This document shows, piece by piece, positions 33,501 through 42,231 of a stretch of 64,000 bases of DNA. Below the pieces are notes generated by a model that was not told where the DNA came from, did not search any database, and was given only the letters and a program-made list of their open reading frames with translations. The stretch comes from SG8-30 sp963710135. Its GTDB lineage: Bacteria; Pseudomonadota; Gammaproteobacteria; Steroidobacterales; Steroidobacteraceae. The stretch covers positions 62,001-126,000 of the forward strand of contig CAVPYY010000002.1 of assembly GCA_963710135.1 (NCBI GenBank). The letters are read 5' to 3'. Position 1 is the first letter of the stretch. Every line of letters begins with the position of its first letter. The position numbers and the translations under genes are program-made.

Positions 33501-35544
33501 ACACTTCGATCATGGGCGGGAAGGTCTTGCCGGACTTGCGGGCCTCGATGACCTCCTTCTTCAGGTCCTCGTCGATCCAGCCGAGCCCCAGCTCCAGCGC
33601 GGTGCTCGACACCTTGGCGTTGAAGCCTTCCGGCCAGCGCACCCAGCGCCAGTAGGCCGCCCGGTAGAAGGGCACGACGAAGCCGGGCGAGAACGACGCG
33701 TCCTCGTACAGGAGTTTCTCCATCGCGAAGGCCAGGCGCTTCATCTCGTCGACGTCGCCCGAGGCGCGATACGCCTCGATCATGGCGTCGAGCTCGGGAA
33801 TGGCGATGCTCTGCAGGTTGTTGGTGTTGGGTTTTGGCTTGCGGTCCGGATTCGGCGAACCGTCGGCCAGGAAGGCGCGGTCGAAGGCGTTCACCGAATG
33901 GTAGGTCTCCCAGTACCGGGGATACATTTCCGGCGACACGGCAAAGGCGCTGAACTGGATGTCGTGCTGCTTCTCCTGGACCTTCTTCCAGGCCGCCGTG
34001 CCGTCGAGCACCTCGATGCGGAACTCGAGACCGGCCTTGGCGGCCTGCTCGCGCAGGATGGTGAGCACGTCGCGCAGGTTGTCGTAGCCCGTCGTCAGCG
34101 TAAACGAGAGCTTCTGGCCGGCGTCGTTGACCAGTATGCCGTCCGGGCCCCGCTTGCTGAAGCCGGCCCGCGCGAACGCATCGAGCGCCTTGTCGACGGA
34201 ATAGCCGCGTGGCTGCAGGCTCGGCTCGGTGAACTCGCCGTAGCCGTCGGCGGTGGTGCGCATGCGGGTGTAGTCGCCGCGGAAGTACTCCTTGATCACC
34301 AGGTCCCAGTTGGTGGCGTACTGGATGCCGACCCGGATGTCGCGGTTGTCGAGCAGCGGCCGGGCCGAATTCATCCACAGGCCGTAGGTGGGCCTCGGGA
34401 TCTGGTTGTAGAAGACGGACTTGGCGATGTAGCCGTCCCGCACCAGCGGGTCGTCATTCGGCAGCTTCTCGTACCAGTACTCGGGCAGGGTGACCGTGAA
34501 CAGGTCGAGGTCGCCCTTCTTGAAGGCCTCGAACGCCTTGGGCGTGTCGCGAATCACGTTGAAGTGGATTCGGTCGAAATTGAAGCGGTAGCGCCAGAAC
34601 TTCTTGTCGCGGGCCCACCAGTCCTTGTTGCGGGTGAGCGCGATGGACTGTCCTTTCTTGATGTCCTCGTCGCGCACCACGTAGGGCCCCGAGATCGGCG
34701 CGAAGCGCCACTGGTAGCGTTCCGGGAAGTCGTCGCCCACTTCCTTGTAGAAATGCGCCGGGATGGGCGAGTACTCGAGCGCGCGTGTCGTCACGTCCGG
34801 CTTGATTTCCGGCAGGCCGACCGCGAAGGTCAGGTCGTCATAGCGCGTTACGTGGGTGAAATTGCGGTTGTAGTAGTTGTTGTACCAGGGCGCGCGCACG
34901 TAGCTGCTCTGGTAGAAGAAGAAGCTGAAGAATATGTCGTCGACGGTGATCGGCTCGCCGTCCGACCAGCGCGCGTCCGGATCGATGCGCACGAAGACCT
35001 GCTTGCTGTCGCGGTCCACGGCCCAGGCCCTGGCGACGCCGGGGTAGTAGCGGAACCCAGTCGGGCCGATGGAGGTGTCGTTCGGGTGGCGGCGGGCCAT
35101 CCACATGACGTTGTCGTCGAGGATGTAGGTGCGGAAACTGCCATTCGAGTCCGGGCCGATGGTCCGCAGGGTGCGCGGGAAGTCGTCGATCCAGTAGTAC
35201 AGCGTGCCGCCCTTCCTGGCTTCGGGCGACGCGAACTCGGGCAGGTCCATGCCGTCGTCCCAGTCGAGGCCGGCCGGCAGATCATCGAGCGTCGCGTAGC
35301 GGAAGAACTTCGGAAACTCGCCGGCAGCCGTGCGCGCGTCGATCTCTTCCTGGGTGATCTCGCCGCGCTCGAAGGCCTCGCGCACGGCGGCGGGCAGGGA
35401 CACCTTGGTCTGGTAGTACTCCTGCACTTCGGCGGTGTTGTCACGCACCGATTGCTCGGCGCTGCCATCACTGCCGCCGCCGCAGGCCGCGAGCAGCCCG
35501 GCCAGCGCGGCCGGCGCCAGGAGTCTTGCGCTCAGGGTTTGCAT
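33478..35544 (-). CDS. Extracellular solute-binding lipoprotein, YejA-like (family 5)
   Basis: About 688 residues, unbroken. A lipoprotein signal (LAPAALAGLLAAC, lipobox LAAC) is followed by an SBP_bac_5 peptide-binding domain: GGTLYYWIDDFPRTL, DARWSDGEPITVDDI, WRFAPISGPYVV and NKDWWARD are family-typical. I chose 35544, where GGAGG lies 11 bases upstream and the lipobox is well placed; an in-frame ATG 18 bases up is possible. It captures the substrate in the periplasm for the YejB/YejE-like permeases. It lies between permease and ATPase genes, 31 bases after the permease. Confidence 0.92.
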   Translation of the reverse strand: MQTLSARLLAPAALAGLLAACGGGSDGSAEQSVRDNTAEVQEYYQTKVSLPAAVREAFERGEITQEEIDARTAAGEFPKFFRYATLDDLPAGLDWDDGMDLPEFASPEARKGGTLYYWIDDFPRTLRTIGPDSNGSFRTYILDDNVMWMARRHPNDTSIGPTGFRYYPGVARAWAVDRDSKQVFVRIDPDARWSDGEPITVDDIFFSFFFYQSSYVRAPWYNNYYNRNFTHVTRYDDLTFAVGLPEIKPDVTTRALEYSPIPAHFYKEVGDDFPERYQWRFAPISGPYVVRDEDIKKGQSIALTRNKDWWARDKKFWRYRFNFDRIHFNVIRDTPKAFEAFKKGDLDLFTVTLPEYWYEKLPNDDPLVRDGYIAKSVFYNQIPRPTYGLWMNSARPLLDNRDIRVGIQYATNWDLVIKEYFRGDYTRMRTTADGYGEFTEPSLQPRGYSVDKALDAFARAGFSKRGPDGILVNDAGQKLSFTLTTGYDNLRDVLTILREQAAKAGLEFRIEVLDGTAAWKKVQEKQHDIQFSAFAVSPEMYPRYWETYHSVNAFDRAFLADGSPNPDRKPKPNTNNLQSIAIPELDAMIEAYRASGDVDEMKRLAFAMEKLLYEDASFSPGFVVPFYRAAYWRWVRWPEGFNAKVSSTALELGLGWIDEDLKKEVIEARKSGKTFPPMIEVYDQYRDQ

Positions 35545-35575
35545 CGAATTTCTTGCCTCCATTTCGCGGAACCGG

Positions 35576-36665
35576 TCATTGGTAGATGGTGAATTTCCTG
35601 GGGTCGAAGGCTTCGCGTATCGACTCGCCGATGAAGGTCACCAGTGTCAGGATGAACACGAGCGCGACGAACGCCGAGCTGACGATCCAGGGGGCGGTGG
35701 TCAGGCTGGCCGTGCCCTGCTTCAGCAACTCGCCGATGCTCGGCGTCGGCGGCGGCAGGCCCCAACCGAGGAAATCCAGCGCGGTGATGTAGGTGATGGC
35801 GGCGATCACCGTGAACGGTATGAAGGTGACGATCGTGGATATCGTGTTCGGCAGGATGTGCCGGAAGATGATCCGCGCGCTGCCGGCGCCGAGCACCCGC
35901 GCCGCGGAGACGTAGTCGCGCGCCTTCTCGCGATAGGTCTCGGTGCGCATGTAGTAGGTCATGAAGGTCCAGGAGAACAGCACCATGATGGTCAGCAGGA
36001 TGGCGATACGCGCCAGGGTGCTGTAGGTCCCCGGGATCACCGAGAAGATGATGATCACCATGTACAGGAACGGGATGTTCGACCAGATCTCGATCAGGCG
36101 CTGCACCAGCAGGTCGAAGCTGCCGCCGAAGTAGCCCATCATGCAGCCGAGCGTGATGCCGATCAGGTAGGTGAGCGCCGTGAAGGCCGCGGCGAACAGG
36201 ATCGCGGTGCGGAAGCCGTAGAACAGCCGGGCCAGGATGTCGCGTCCGGTGGAATCCGTGCCCAGATAGTGGCCGAGCTCCGCGTTCGGCGCTGTGGCGC
36301 GCAGGATGCCGTCGTAGGCGTTGTTCTCGAACGGGCCGAACGGAACGAGCGGCATGATGACCCGGTTGCCCTGGTCTTCCGCGGCGAATCTGGCCTTGAG
36401 ATCGCGGTAATCGACCGGGACTGCGCGCCGCCGCGCCGTCGAGGCCGAACTCGGCGCCGAGTTTCACGTCGGCGTAGGTCGGGAAGGACCATTGCCCCTC
36501 GTAGCGCACGGCCAGGGCCTTGTCGTTCACCAGCAGTTCGGCGCCGAGCGACAGCACCGTGAGGCCGAGCAGCAGCCAGAAGGAGTAGTAGCCGCGCTTC
36601 AGCTCGCGGAAGCGGCGCAGCTTGCGCGACGGTGAGTGGGTTGAGCTTCACGACGTCGGGCTCAT
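35576..36665 (-). CDS. Peptide ABC transporter permease (YejE-like), frame breaks
   Basis: About 360 codons. The N-terminus resembles YejE (SLGAELLVNDKALAVRYEGQWSFPTY), a long periplasmic loop and five or six membrane helices follow, with the permease coupling loop YREKARDYVSAARVLGAG. Its ATG at 36665 overlaps the YejB-like stop by 4 bases (ATGA). The frame is disturbed near 36630-36655 (a missing and an extra base that nearly cancel) and near 36420 (DGAAAQSP then DYRDLKARFAAED). From 36355 to the stop it reads cleanly, ending FDPRKFTIYQ. Confidence 0.88.
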
Positions 36666-37683
36666 GTGAAGCGCACGCGCGGGTCCACCAGCGCCACCAG
36701 GATGTCCGAGATGATGTTGCCGATCAGCAGCAGCAAGCTCGACAGCAGCACGACGCCCATGACGATCGGATAGTCGCGGTCGAAGATCGCCGAAAGGCCA
36801 AGCAGGCCGAAGCCGTTGATGTCGAAGATCGTCTCGATCAGGAACGATCCAGTCACCAGCAGCGTGACGTTCTGCCCGAAGGTGGTGGCGATGGGAATCA
36901 TCGAGTTGCGCAAGCGCATGCCCGGTCACCGCGCGGCGGAAGCTCACGCCCTTGGCGACCGCGGTGCGCACATAGTCGGCCGCGAGATTGTCCATCAGGT
37001 TGTTCTTCACCAGCAGCGTGGTGACCGCGAAGCTGCCGATCAGGTAGCAGATGAGCGGCAGGACCGCATGGTGGATGATGTCCTTGACCTTCTCCCAGGC
37101 GCCCATCTCGTCGAAGTACAGGCTGGTGAAGCCGCCGATCGGGAACCACTCGAGCTGCACGGAGAAGTACAGCAGCAGCAGCGAGCCGAGCACGTAGCCG
37201 GGAACGGCGTAGCCGGCAAAGATGATGATCGAGGTGATGTTGTCCATCGTCGTGCGGTGCTTGATGGCCTTGATCACGCCGAGTGGAATCGACACGGCGT
37301 AGGTGATGACCAGTGTCACCAGCCCGTAGAACAGCGAGACCGGGAAACGGGACTTGATGACGTCCCACACCGGCTCGTTGTAGCGATAGGAAGTGCCCAG
37401 GTCCCCCTGCACGATCTTCGCCGACCCACTCGCCGTAGCTGACGATCCAGGGCTTGTCGAAGCCGTAGTACTGCTTCAGCTGCTCGAGCTGGTCCTCGGA
37501 GAGCGCCATGCCCTGGCCCACCGAGCTCGACATGCCCGAGCTCATGTTGGCGGCCTGCGCCTCCATGATGGCCCGCTCGAGCGGGCCACCCGGTACCAGG
37601 CGCGTGATCAGGAACACCAGGATGGTGATGCCGAACAGGGTGGGCGGAAGCAGCAGCAGGCGACGAAGGAAATAGCTACCCAT
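36662..37683 (-). CDS. Peptide ABC transporter permease (YejB-like), frame breaks
   Basis: About 340 codons, first gene of the operon. The N-terminus MGSYFLRRLLLLPPTLFGI and LVPGGPLE are typical of DppB/YejB permeases, and the body has six membrane helices with the coupling loop MDNLAADYVRTAVAKGVSFR. Frame breaks lie near 37422 (SYGEWVGKIVQGDLGTSYRY interrupted) and near 36912 (HALRNSMIPIATT resumes). It ends DPRVRFT. The 141 bases upstream to the metalloprotease stop hold no clear promoter. Confidence 0.88.
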
Positions 37684-37824
37684 CGGCTGCGGAGATTACG
37701 GGAAAGCGCCGGGCAATCCCATCTTCAATGCGCGCACGCCCACCCGGACGGGATCGCGCCCTGCATGGCGCGGCCGGCGCCACGATGCCGCGCGGCACCG
37801 GCCGGTCCTCTGCAACAGGCACTC

Positions 37825-40386
37825 TCAGGCGCTGACGTCGAGCGTCCGATCGATGGTCAGCAGCAGGTTCTGGGTATGCGCACGGGTCTCGAGGTTGCCG
37901 CCGCGCTTCTTGCCGAGCGCCTTGCGCAGGCGCTCGAGCTCGTGCAGTGCCATCGACTGGCTCGGCCCGTCGTAGCCCTTCTTCGCGCCCTCGGTGACCA
38001 CCGCCGCCAGCCGCTTGACGTATTCCAGCTGCAGGTTCTGCCGGAAGGTATTCACGTCGCTCGCCAGGTCGGCCTGGAACACCGCGTCGGTCAGGTCGGT
38101 CATGACGGCCGACAGCGGATATTCATTGCCATACAGGCGCGTGTCGGTGATGCGCTCGAGCACGACCGGGTGGGTGAGATGGTTCAGGGCGGTGGTCTGG
38201 ATGCGCAGGATCAGGTCGTGAATCTTCGGATCTTCCGTGCCGCCGTACAGGTCGAACAGCCGCGGCTGCGGTTGCAGCGAGGCGTACAGTTCCGCCGGCA
38301 CCGGAAACGCGTCGGGCGCGAAGACATCGCGCGCGAGCGCCTGCATCGCGGCGCGCTGCGTGGCGAGGCTCACGGGCGTGTAGGAGGGCTTGCCCGCGGC
38401 GGCTTGCGACCAGTCGCGATCGACGTACACCCCGCCGATCTGCCTTGCCATGACCTGTGAGGCGAACCGCCATTCGAACATCACCAGCTGGAAGGCGTCG
38501 CGCAGCTCCTGGCGCGACTGCCCGGGCCCGCCGAAACGCGCGGTCAGCGTGCCGAGCGAGGCCTTCAGCAGCTCCACGCGGTCGGCCGCGTAGCGTACCG
38601 GGTCGCTGCTCTGGTCGAAGATGTTGATGCGCGGATCGATGCCGCTGCCGTCGCTGCGCATGTCGTCCGCATCGTTGCCAAAGGCGAGTCCGGGTTCCGA
38701 GGCACGCGCCAGGATCGTCTGCAGCCGCGCGTGCTCCGCCGCGGGGTCTGCTAGCGCCTGCGAATAGCCGTACTCGATGGCCCAGTCGTCGTAGCGGCCC
38801 GGTGCGACGTCGTAGTAGCGGGTCTGTGTCCGGCCCGGGGGCGCGAAATTCAGGCTGGGATAGTCCATGACCGAGCCCGACACGCCGTACCTGGCCACGT
38901 ACTCCGGGTCGAACAGCTGCTCCGGCGTGGCCATCTGCGTGGCCTTGAAATTGTGCATGAGACCGAGCGTGTGACCGACCTCGTGCAGCACCAGGTTGAT
39001 GAGCGCCTCGCGCAGCATCTGCTGCTCGGCGTCGCCACCCATATTCACGGCCGCGGCCAGGCTGCGGCCCAGCATCACCCCGAGCTTCATGGCGTGCCCC
39101 GCCGAGCACTGCAGGCCGTCGGGCTGCGCCACCCCGGCCGGCACCGCCCGGACGTAAGCCAGATGTCGCGTGACGTACGCGTGCTCGAGCATGATGTCCG
39201 CGCCGAGGATCTGGCCCGTGCGCGGGTTGGCCAGGCTCGGGCCGTAGCCGCTGAACAGCGGCGCGGGTGAGGATGCCCAGCGCAGCACGTTGTAGCGGAT
39301 GTCACCCGACTCCCAGTCGGCGTCGTCGGGCTGCACCTTTACCACCAGGGCATTGCGAAAGCCCGCCTTCTCGAAGGCCGAGTTCCAGGCCAGCACGCCG
39401 TCGCGGATGACGTCGCGCCACTCCAGCGGCGTGGTGTTCTCGATCCACCAGACGATCGGCTCGACCGGCTCGGACACGGCGGCCGTCGGATCCTTCTTCA
39501 CGAGCTTCCAGCGATTGATGACGTCGCGATAGGGCGTGGCGCTGTCGGAGGTCATGTCGTTGACGCGCTGCCCGAAAAAGCCGATCCGCGGGTCGTAACG
39601 CCGCGGCGTGTAGGAGTCGTCCGGCATGGCGATGAACGTGTGCACGATACGGATCGCGACGTTGCGCGGATCCTTGATCTCGTCGGCGCCACGCAGCAGG
39701 TCGCGCCGCGGCGCCGGATCCTCAAACACGTACTCGACCTCGATGTCCGAGTTCAGCGGATAGCTGCGCAGCCCGAGGATCTTGCTCTTGCTGTCGCTCA
39801 GCGCCCCGAGGCTGTAGGTGGTCTTGGGATCGGCGTCCGGGTCCGGCGTCGGCTTGATCTGGTACAGACTCTGGCTCAGGAAGACCTTGTCCGCCTCGAT
39901 GAGGATCTCGCCGGTCTTCGGGTCCTCGGCGACGATCTTCTCCACGGCGAGCAGCGACGGAATCAGGTTTGCGTCGCTGGCGCGCGCCAGCGGGCTCGCC
40001 GGGTCGAAATAGAACGCGGTGTTCTCCGACACGAACTCGATGCGATCGAAGTGCCGCCGGACGGATACGACGTCATCGATGAGGTAAACGCCGCGCACCG
40101 AGAAGCCCGCCTGCGGCACGCCGTTGGTGACCTGGGCGTGATAGATGAACTCCTGGCCGACCTGCTCGGGCTTGATCAGCATGCGGACCTGGCCGGACTT
40201 CTTGTCGCGGAACAGCGTGAACAGCCCGTCCATGCGCTCGCTGTCCTTGACCAGCTCGGCGATGGTCTTGGGGGCGTCTTGCTTGGCGTCTTTGCCCGCA
40301 TCGCCGTCGGGGGCGGCACCGGCCGGCGCGCTGAGTACGAGGGTGAAGAACAGGCAGGCGACTGGCTTGCGGATGCGCTCGTGCAT
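37825..40386 (-). CDS. Zinc-dependent metalloprotease (DUF5117/DUF4953 type)
   Basis: 853 residues, unbroken, with a signal peptide (PVACLFFTLVLSAPAGAA). An N-terminal domain (about 40-230) has the DUF5118/5117-like start (ELVKDSERMDGLFTLFRDKKSG). The catalytic part carries the zincin motif HEVGHTLGLMHNF (about residue 470), followed by SVMDYPSLNF as a Met-turn equivalent. A C-terminal DUF4953-like helical region follows. Proteins of this kind are secreted or outer-membrane-associated peptidases of unknown substrate, common in Bacteroidetes and gammaproteobacteria. It lies upstream of the peptide ABC operon on the same strand, which fits peptide harvesting, but a shared transcript is not shown. 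Confidence 0.88.
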   Translation of the reverse strand: MHERIRKPVACLFFTLVLSAPAGAAPDGDAGKDAKQDAPKTIAELVKDSERMDGLFTLFRDKKSGQVRMLIKPEQVGQEFIYHAQVTNGVPQAGFSVRGVYLIDDVVSVRRHFDRIEFVSENTAFYFDPASPLARASDANLIPSLLAVEKIVAEDPKTGEILIEADKVFLSQSLYQIKPTPDPDADPKTTYSLGALSDSKSKILGLRSYPLNSDIEVEYVFEDPAPRRDLLRGADEIKDPRNVAIRIVHTFIAMPDDSYTPRRYDPRIGFFGQRVNDMTSDSATPYRDVINRWKLVKKDPTAAVSEPVEPIVWWIENTTPLEWRDVIRDGVLAWNSAFEKAGFRNALVVKVQPDDADWESGDIRYNVLRWASSPAPLFSGYGPSLANPRTGQILGADIMLEHAYVTRHLAYVRAVPAGVAQPDGLQCSAGHAMKLGVMLGRSLAAAVNMGGDAEQQMLREALINLVLHEVGHTLGLMHNFKATQMATPEQLFDPEYVARYGVSGSVMDYPSLNFAPPGRTQTRYYDVAPGRYDDWAIEYGYSQALADPAAEHARLQTILARASEPGLAFGNDADDMRSDGSGIDPRINIFDQSSDPVRYAADRVELLKASLGTLTARFGGPGQSRQELRDAFQLVMFEWRFASQVMARQIGGVYVDRDWSQAAAGKPSYTPVSLATQRAAMQALARDVFAPDAFPVPAELYASLQPQPRLFDLYGGTEDPKIHDLILRIQTTALNHLTHPVVLERITDTRLYGNEYPLSAVMTDLTDAVFQADLASDVNTFRQNLQLEYVKRLAAVVTEGAKKGYDGPSQSMALHELERLRKALGKKRGGNLETRAHTQNLLLTIDRTLDVSA

Positions 40387-40531
40387 GGGAGTTCCTCGCT
40401 TGCTCCCGGCGAGGCACTGCTGCGCGGGAGACGACGGTCGTGGCCAGAAAGGGGCGGTAATATAGCCGCCGGCACAGCGTCCGGAAAGACAGCGGGAACT
40501 TGTCCGCAGACCGGACAGGGGTCGTTCTTGG

Positions 40532-40554
40532 GGCGGCGGCCGTCGAACGCCGCC
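40532..40554 (-). terminator. Hairpin after the GPH symporter gene
   Basis: GGCGGCG at 40532-40538 pairs with CGCCGCC at 40548-40554 (7-bp stem, 9-base loop), beginning 3 bases after the symporter stop. No T tract follows. The rest of the 171-base gap shows nothing clear. Confidence 0.35.
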
Positions 40555-40557
40555 GGG

Positions 40558-42027
40558 TCAGGCCGATCCGCGCCGGGCCTCCAGTTTCTTGCGGACCTCG
40601 TGCGCCTTCTCTTCAGTGATCGAGTAGCTGGCGATGATCCAGATCGCCAGGCCGGAGGTCGCGAACGGAACGAAGGCGTCGCACATCCGCATCAGCACGA
40701 TCGTGCGCGCCGTCTGGTGTCCCTCGAGGCCGACGTCGAAACCCGTCGCATTGAGCAGGAAGCCGCTGGCGGCCAGCGCCGCGGCCATGCCCAGCTTCAC
40801 CACCCACCAGAAGATCGAGCCATACATGCCTTCGCGGCGTTCGTGCGTTTCCAGTTCGTCCATGTCGACGACGTCGCAGATCATCGATGGCATCAGCGTG
40901 AAGAGACCGCCCAGGCCAAACGCCATCAGCGGGGCCGGGAGCAGCAGTAGCCAGGGGATCGTCGGGGTTGTAGCAGACCCACTTCAGGGCGTAACCGAGC
41001 ATCGAGATGCCGGTGGCCACGAAGAAGGCGCGCCGCTTGCCGATCTTCGTGCCGAGCCAGGTGACGATCACGATGACGACGAAGGTGGACACGGCGCCGA
41101 TCGTCCCGGAGTAGCCCGCGTACTTGGCGCCCATGTCGGTGTCGCCACCGAAGACGTAGTAGATGATCACGTAGAACTGGAACGAGGCGATCAGCATGAA
41201 GCCGTTGAAGACCAGGAAGGTCGCCGCACATAGTTTGAGGAACGGGGCGAACTTGAGCGTGAGCAGGAAGCCGCGGAAGAAGTCCGTCATGTTGCGCATC
41301 AGCGCACTGCCGGCCTGAGCCTCCGTGGCGGCCGGCTGCTGCCCGTCCTCAGCGACGACCAGGGCTTTTGCCTTGAACCGCTCGCGCAGGAATAGCGCGG
41401 GCAGGATGCCGACCGTTCCCACGAATACCGCGATGACGATGGCGAGCGAGGCGGCGCCGCTCGCCATGTCGTCGAACCAGTCCTGGTTCTGCATGATCCA
41501 CAGGAACCACGGCGCCACGATGTAAGCGAGCTGGCCGATGAAATTCTGCACGCCCATCAGGCGGGTGCGCTCGTGGTAATCCGGCGTGAGTTCGTATCCG
41601 AGCGCGACCCAGGGCGTCGCATAGACCGTGTACGCCAGATAGAAGATCAAAGAGCCGCTGAGGAAGTACCAGAAGTAGAACATCTCGCTCTTGTCGGCGG
41701 GCAATTGCCACAACAGCGCGTAGATGATCGCCGACGGCTGATGGCGCCGACGAAGATGTAGGGCCGGCGGCGGCCCCAGCGGGAGCGCGTGTGGTCGGAG
41801 ATGTAGCCCATCAGCGGATCGGTCAGCGCGTCCGTCAGGCGGGGCAGCGCGCCCAGCAGCCCGACCAGCGCCGGGTTCATGCCGAGGCCGAGGTTGAGCA
41901 CGATGATCATGCCGCCCATCGCGCCGGCGAGCAGATTGTTGACGAACGCCCCGAGCCCGTAGATCAGCTTCTGGCCGAACGGAATGCGGTCTTCAGGCGC
42001 GGTGGTGTAATGCGCGGACTCGCTCAT
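40558..42027 (-). CDS. GPH-family glycoside:cation symporter (MFS), frame breaks
   Basis: About 490 codons with twelve predicted helices. The N-terminus IPFGQKLIYGLGAFVNNLL and ALTDPLMGYISDHTRSRWGRRRPYI is typical of glycoside-pentoside-hexuronide cation symporters. The central and C-terminal halves are recovered across breaks near 41735 (VGAISSAIIYALLW interrupted) and near 40960 (CYNPDDPW interrupted). It probably imports glucose or short beta-glucans across the inner membrane, given its place divergent from a GH3 beta-glucosidase and next to beta-1,3-glucanase genes. The operator candidate at 42078-42093 lies 51 bases upstream. Confidence 0.87.
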
Positions 42028-42077
42028 GTTCTTGTGTTTCCGCTTGCTGTCTCCCCCGATCGCCATCCTGTGACACA

Positions 42078-42107
42078 TTGACAGCGCTGTCAAACCTTGC
42101 GAATAAT
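42078..42107. promoter_or_regulatory. LacI-type operator over divergent promoters (symporter / GH3)
   Basis: TTGACAGCGCTGTCAA at 42078-42093 is a perfect 16-base palindrome with the central CG typical of LacI-family operators. On the + strand its first six bases serve as a consensus -35 (TTGACA) with AATAAT at 42102-42107 as -10. On the - strand the same TTGACA is followed after 17 bases by CAGGAT. A repressor bound here would block both genes. A 14/16 copy occurs at 46941-46956. The rest of the 204-base divergent gap shows nothing else clear. Confidence 0.65.
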
Positions 42108-42231
42108 CTTCGCCCATTGCCGGGGCCAATGCGATCCACACGAATCGCCGCGTCCCGCGCCATGCGCCCTGGTCGCAGCGGGGAACCTGCGCGGGGATGC
42201 CTAGCAACGGCCGTCCGGCCAACCCAGCGAG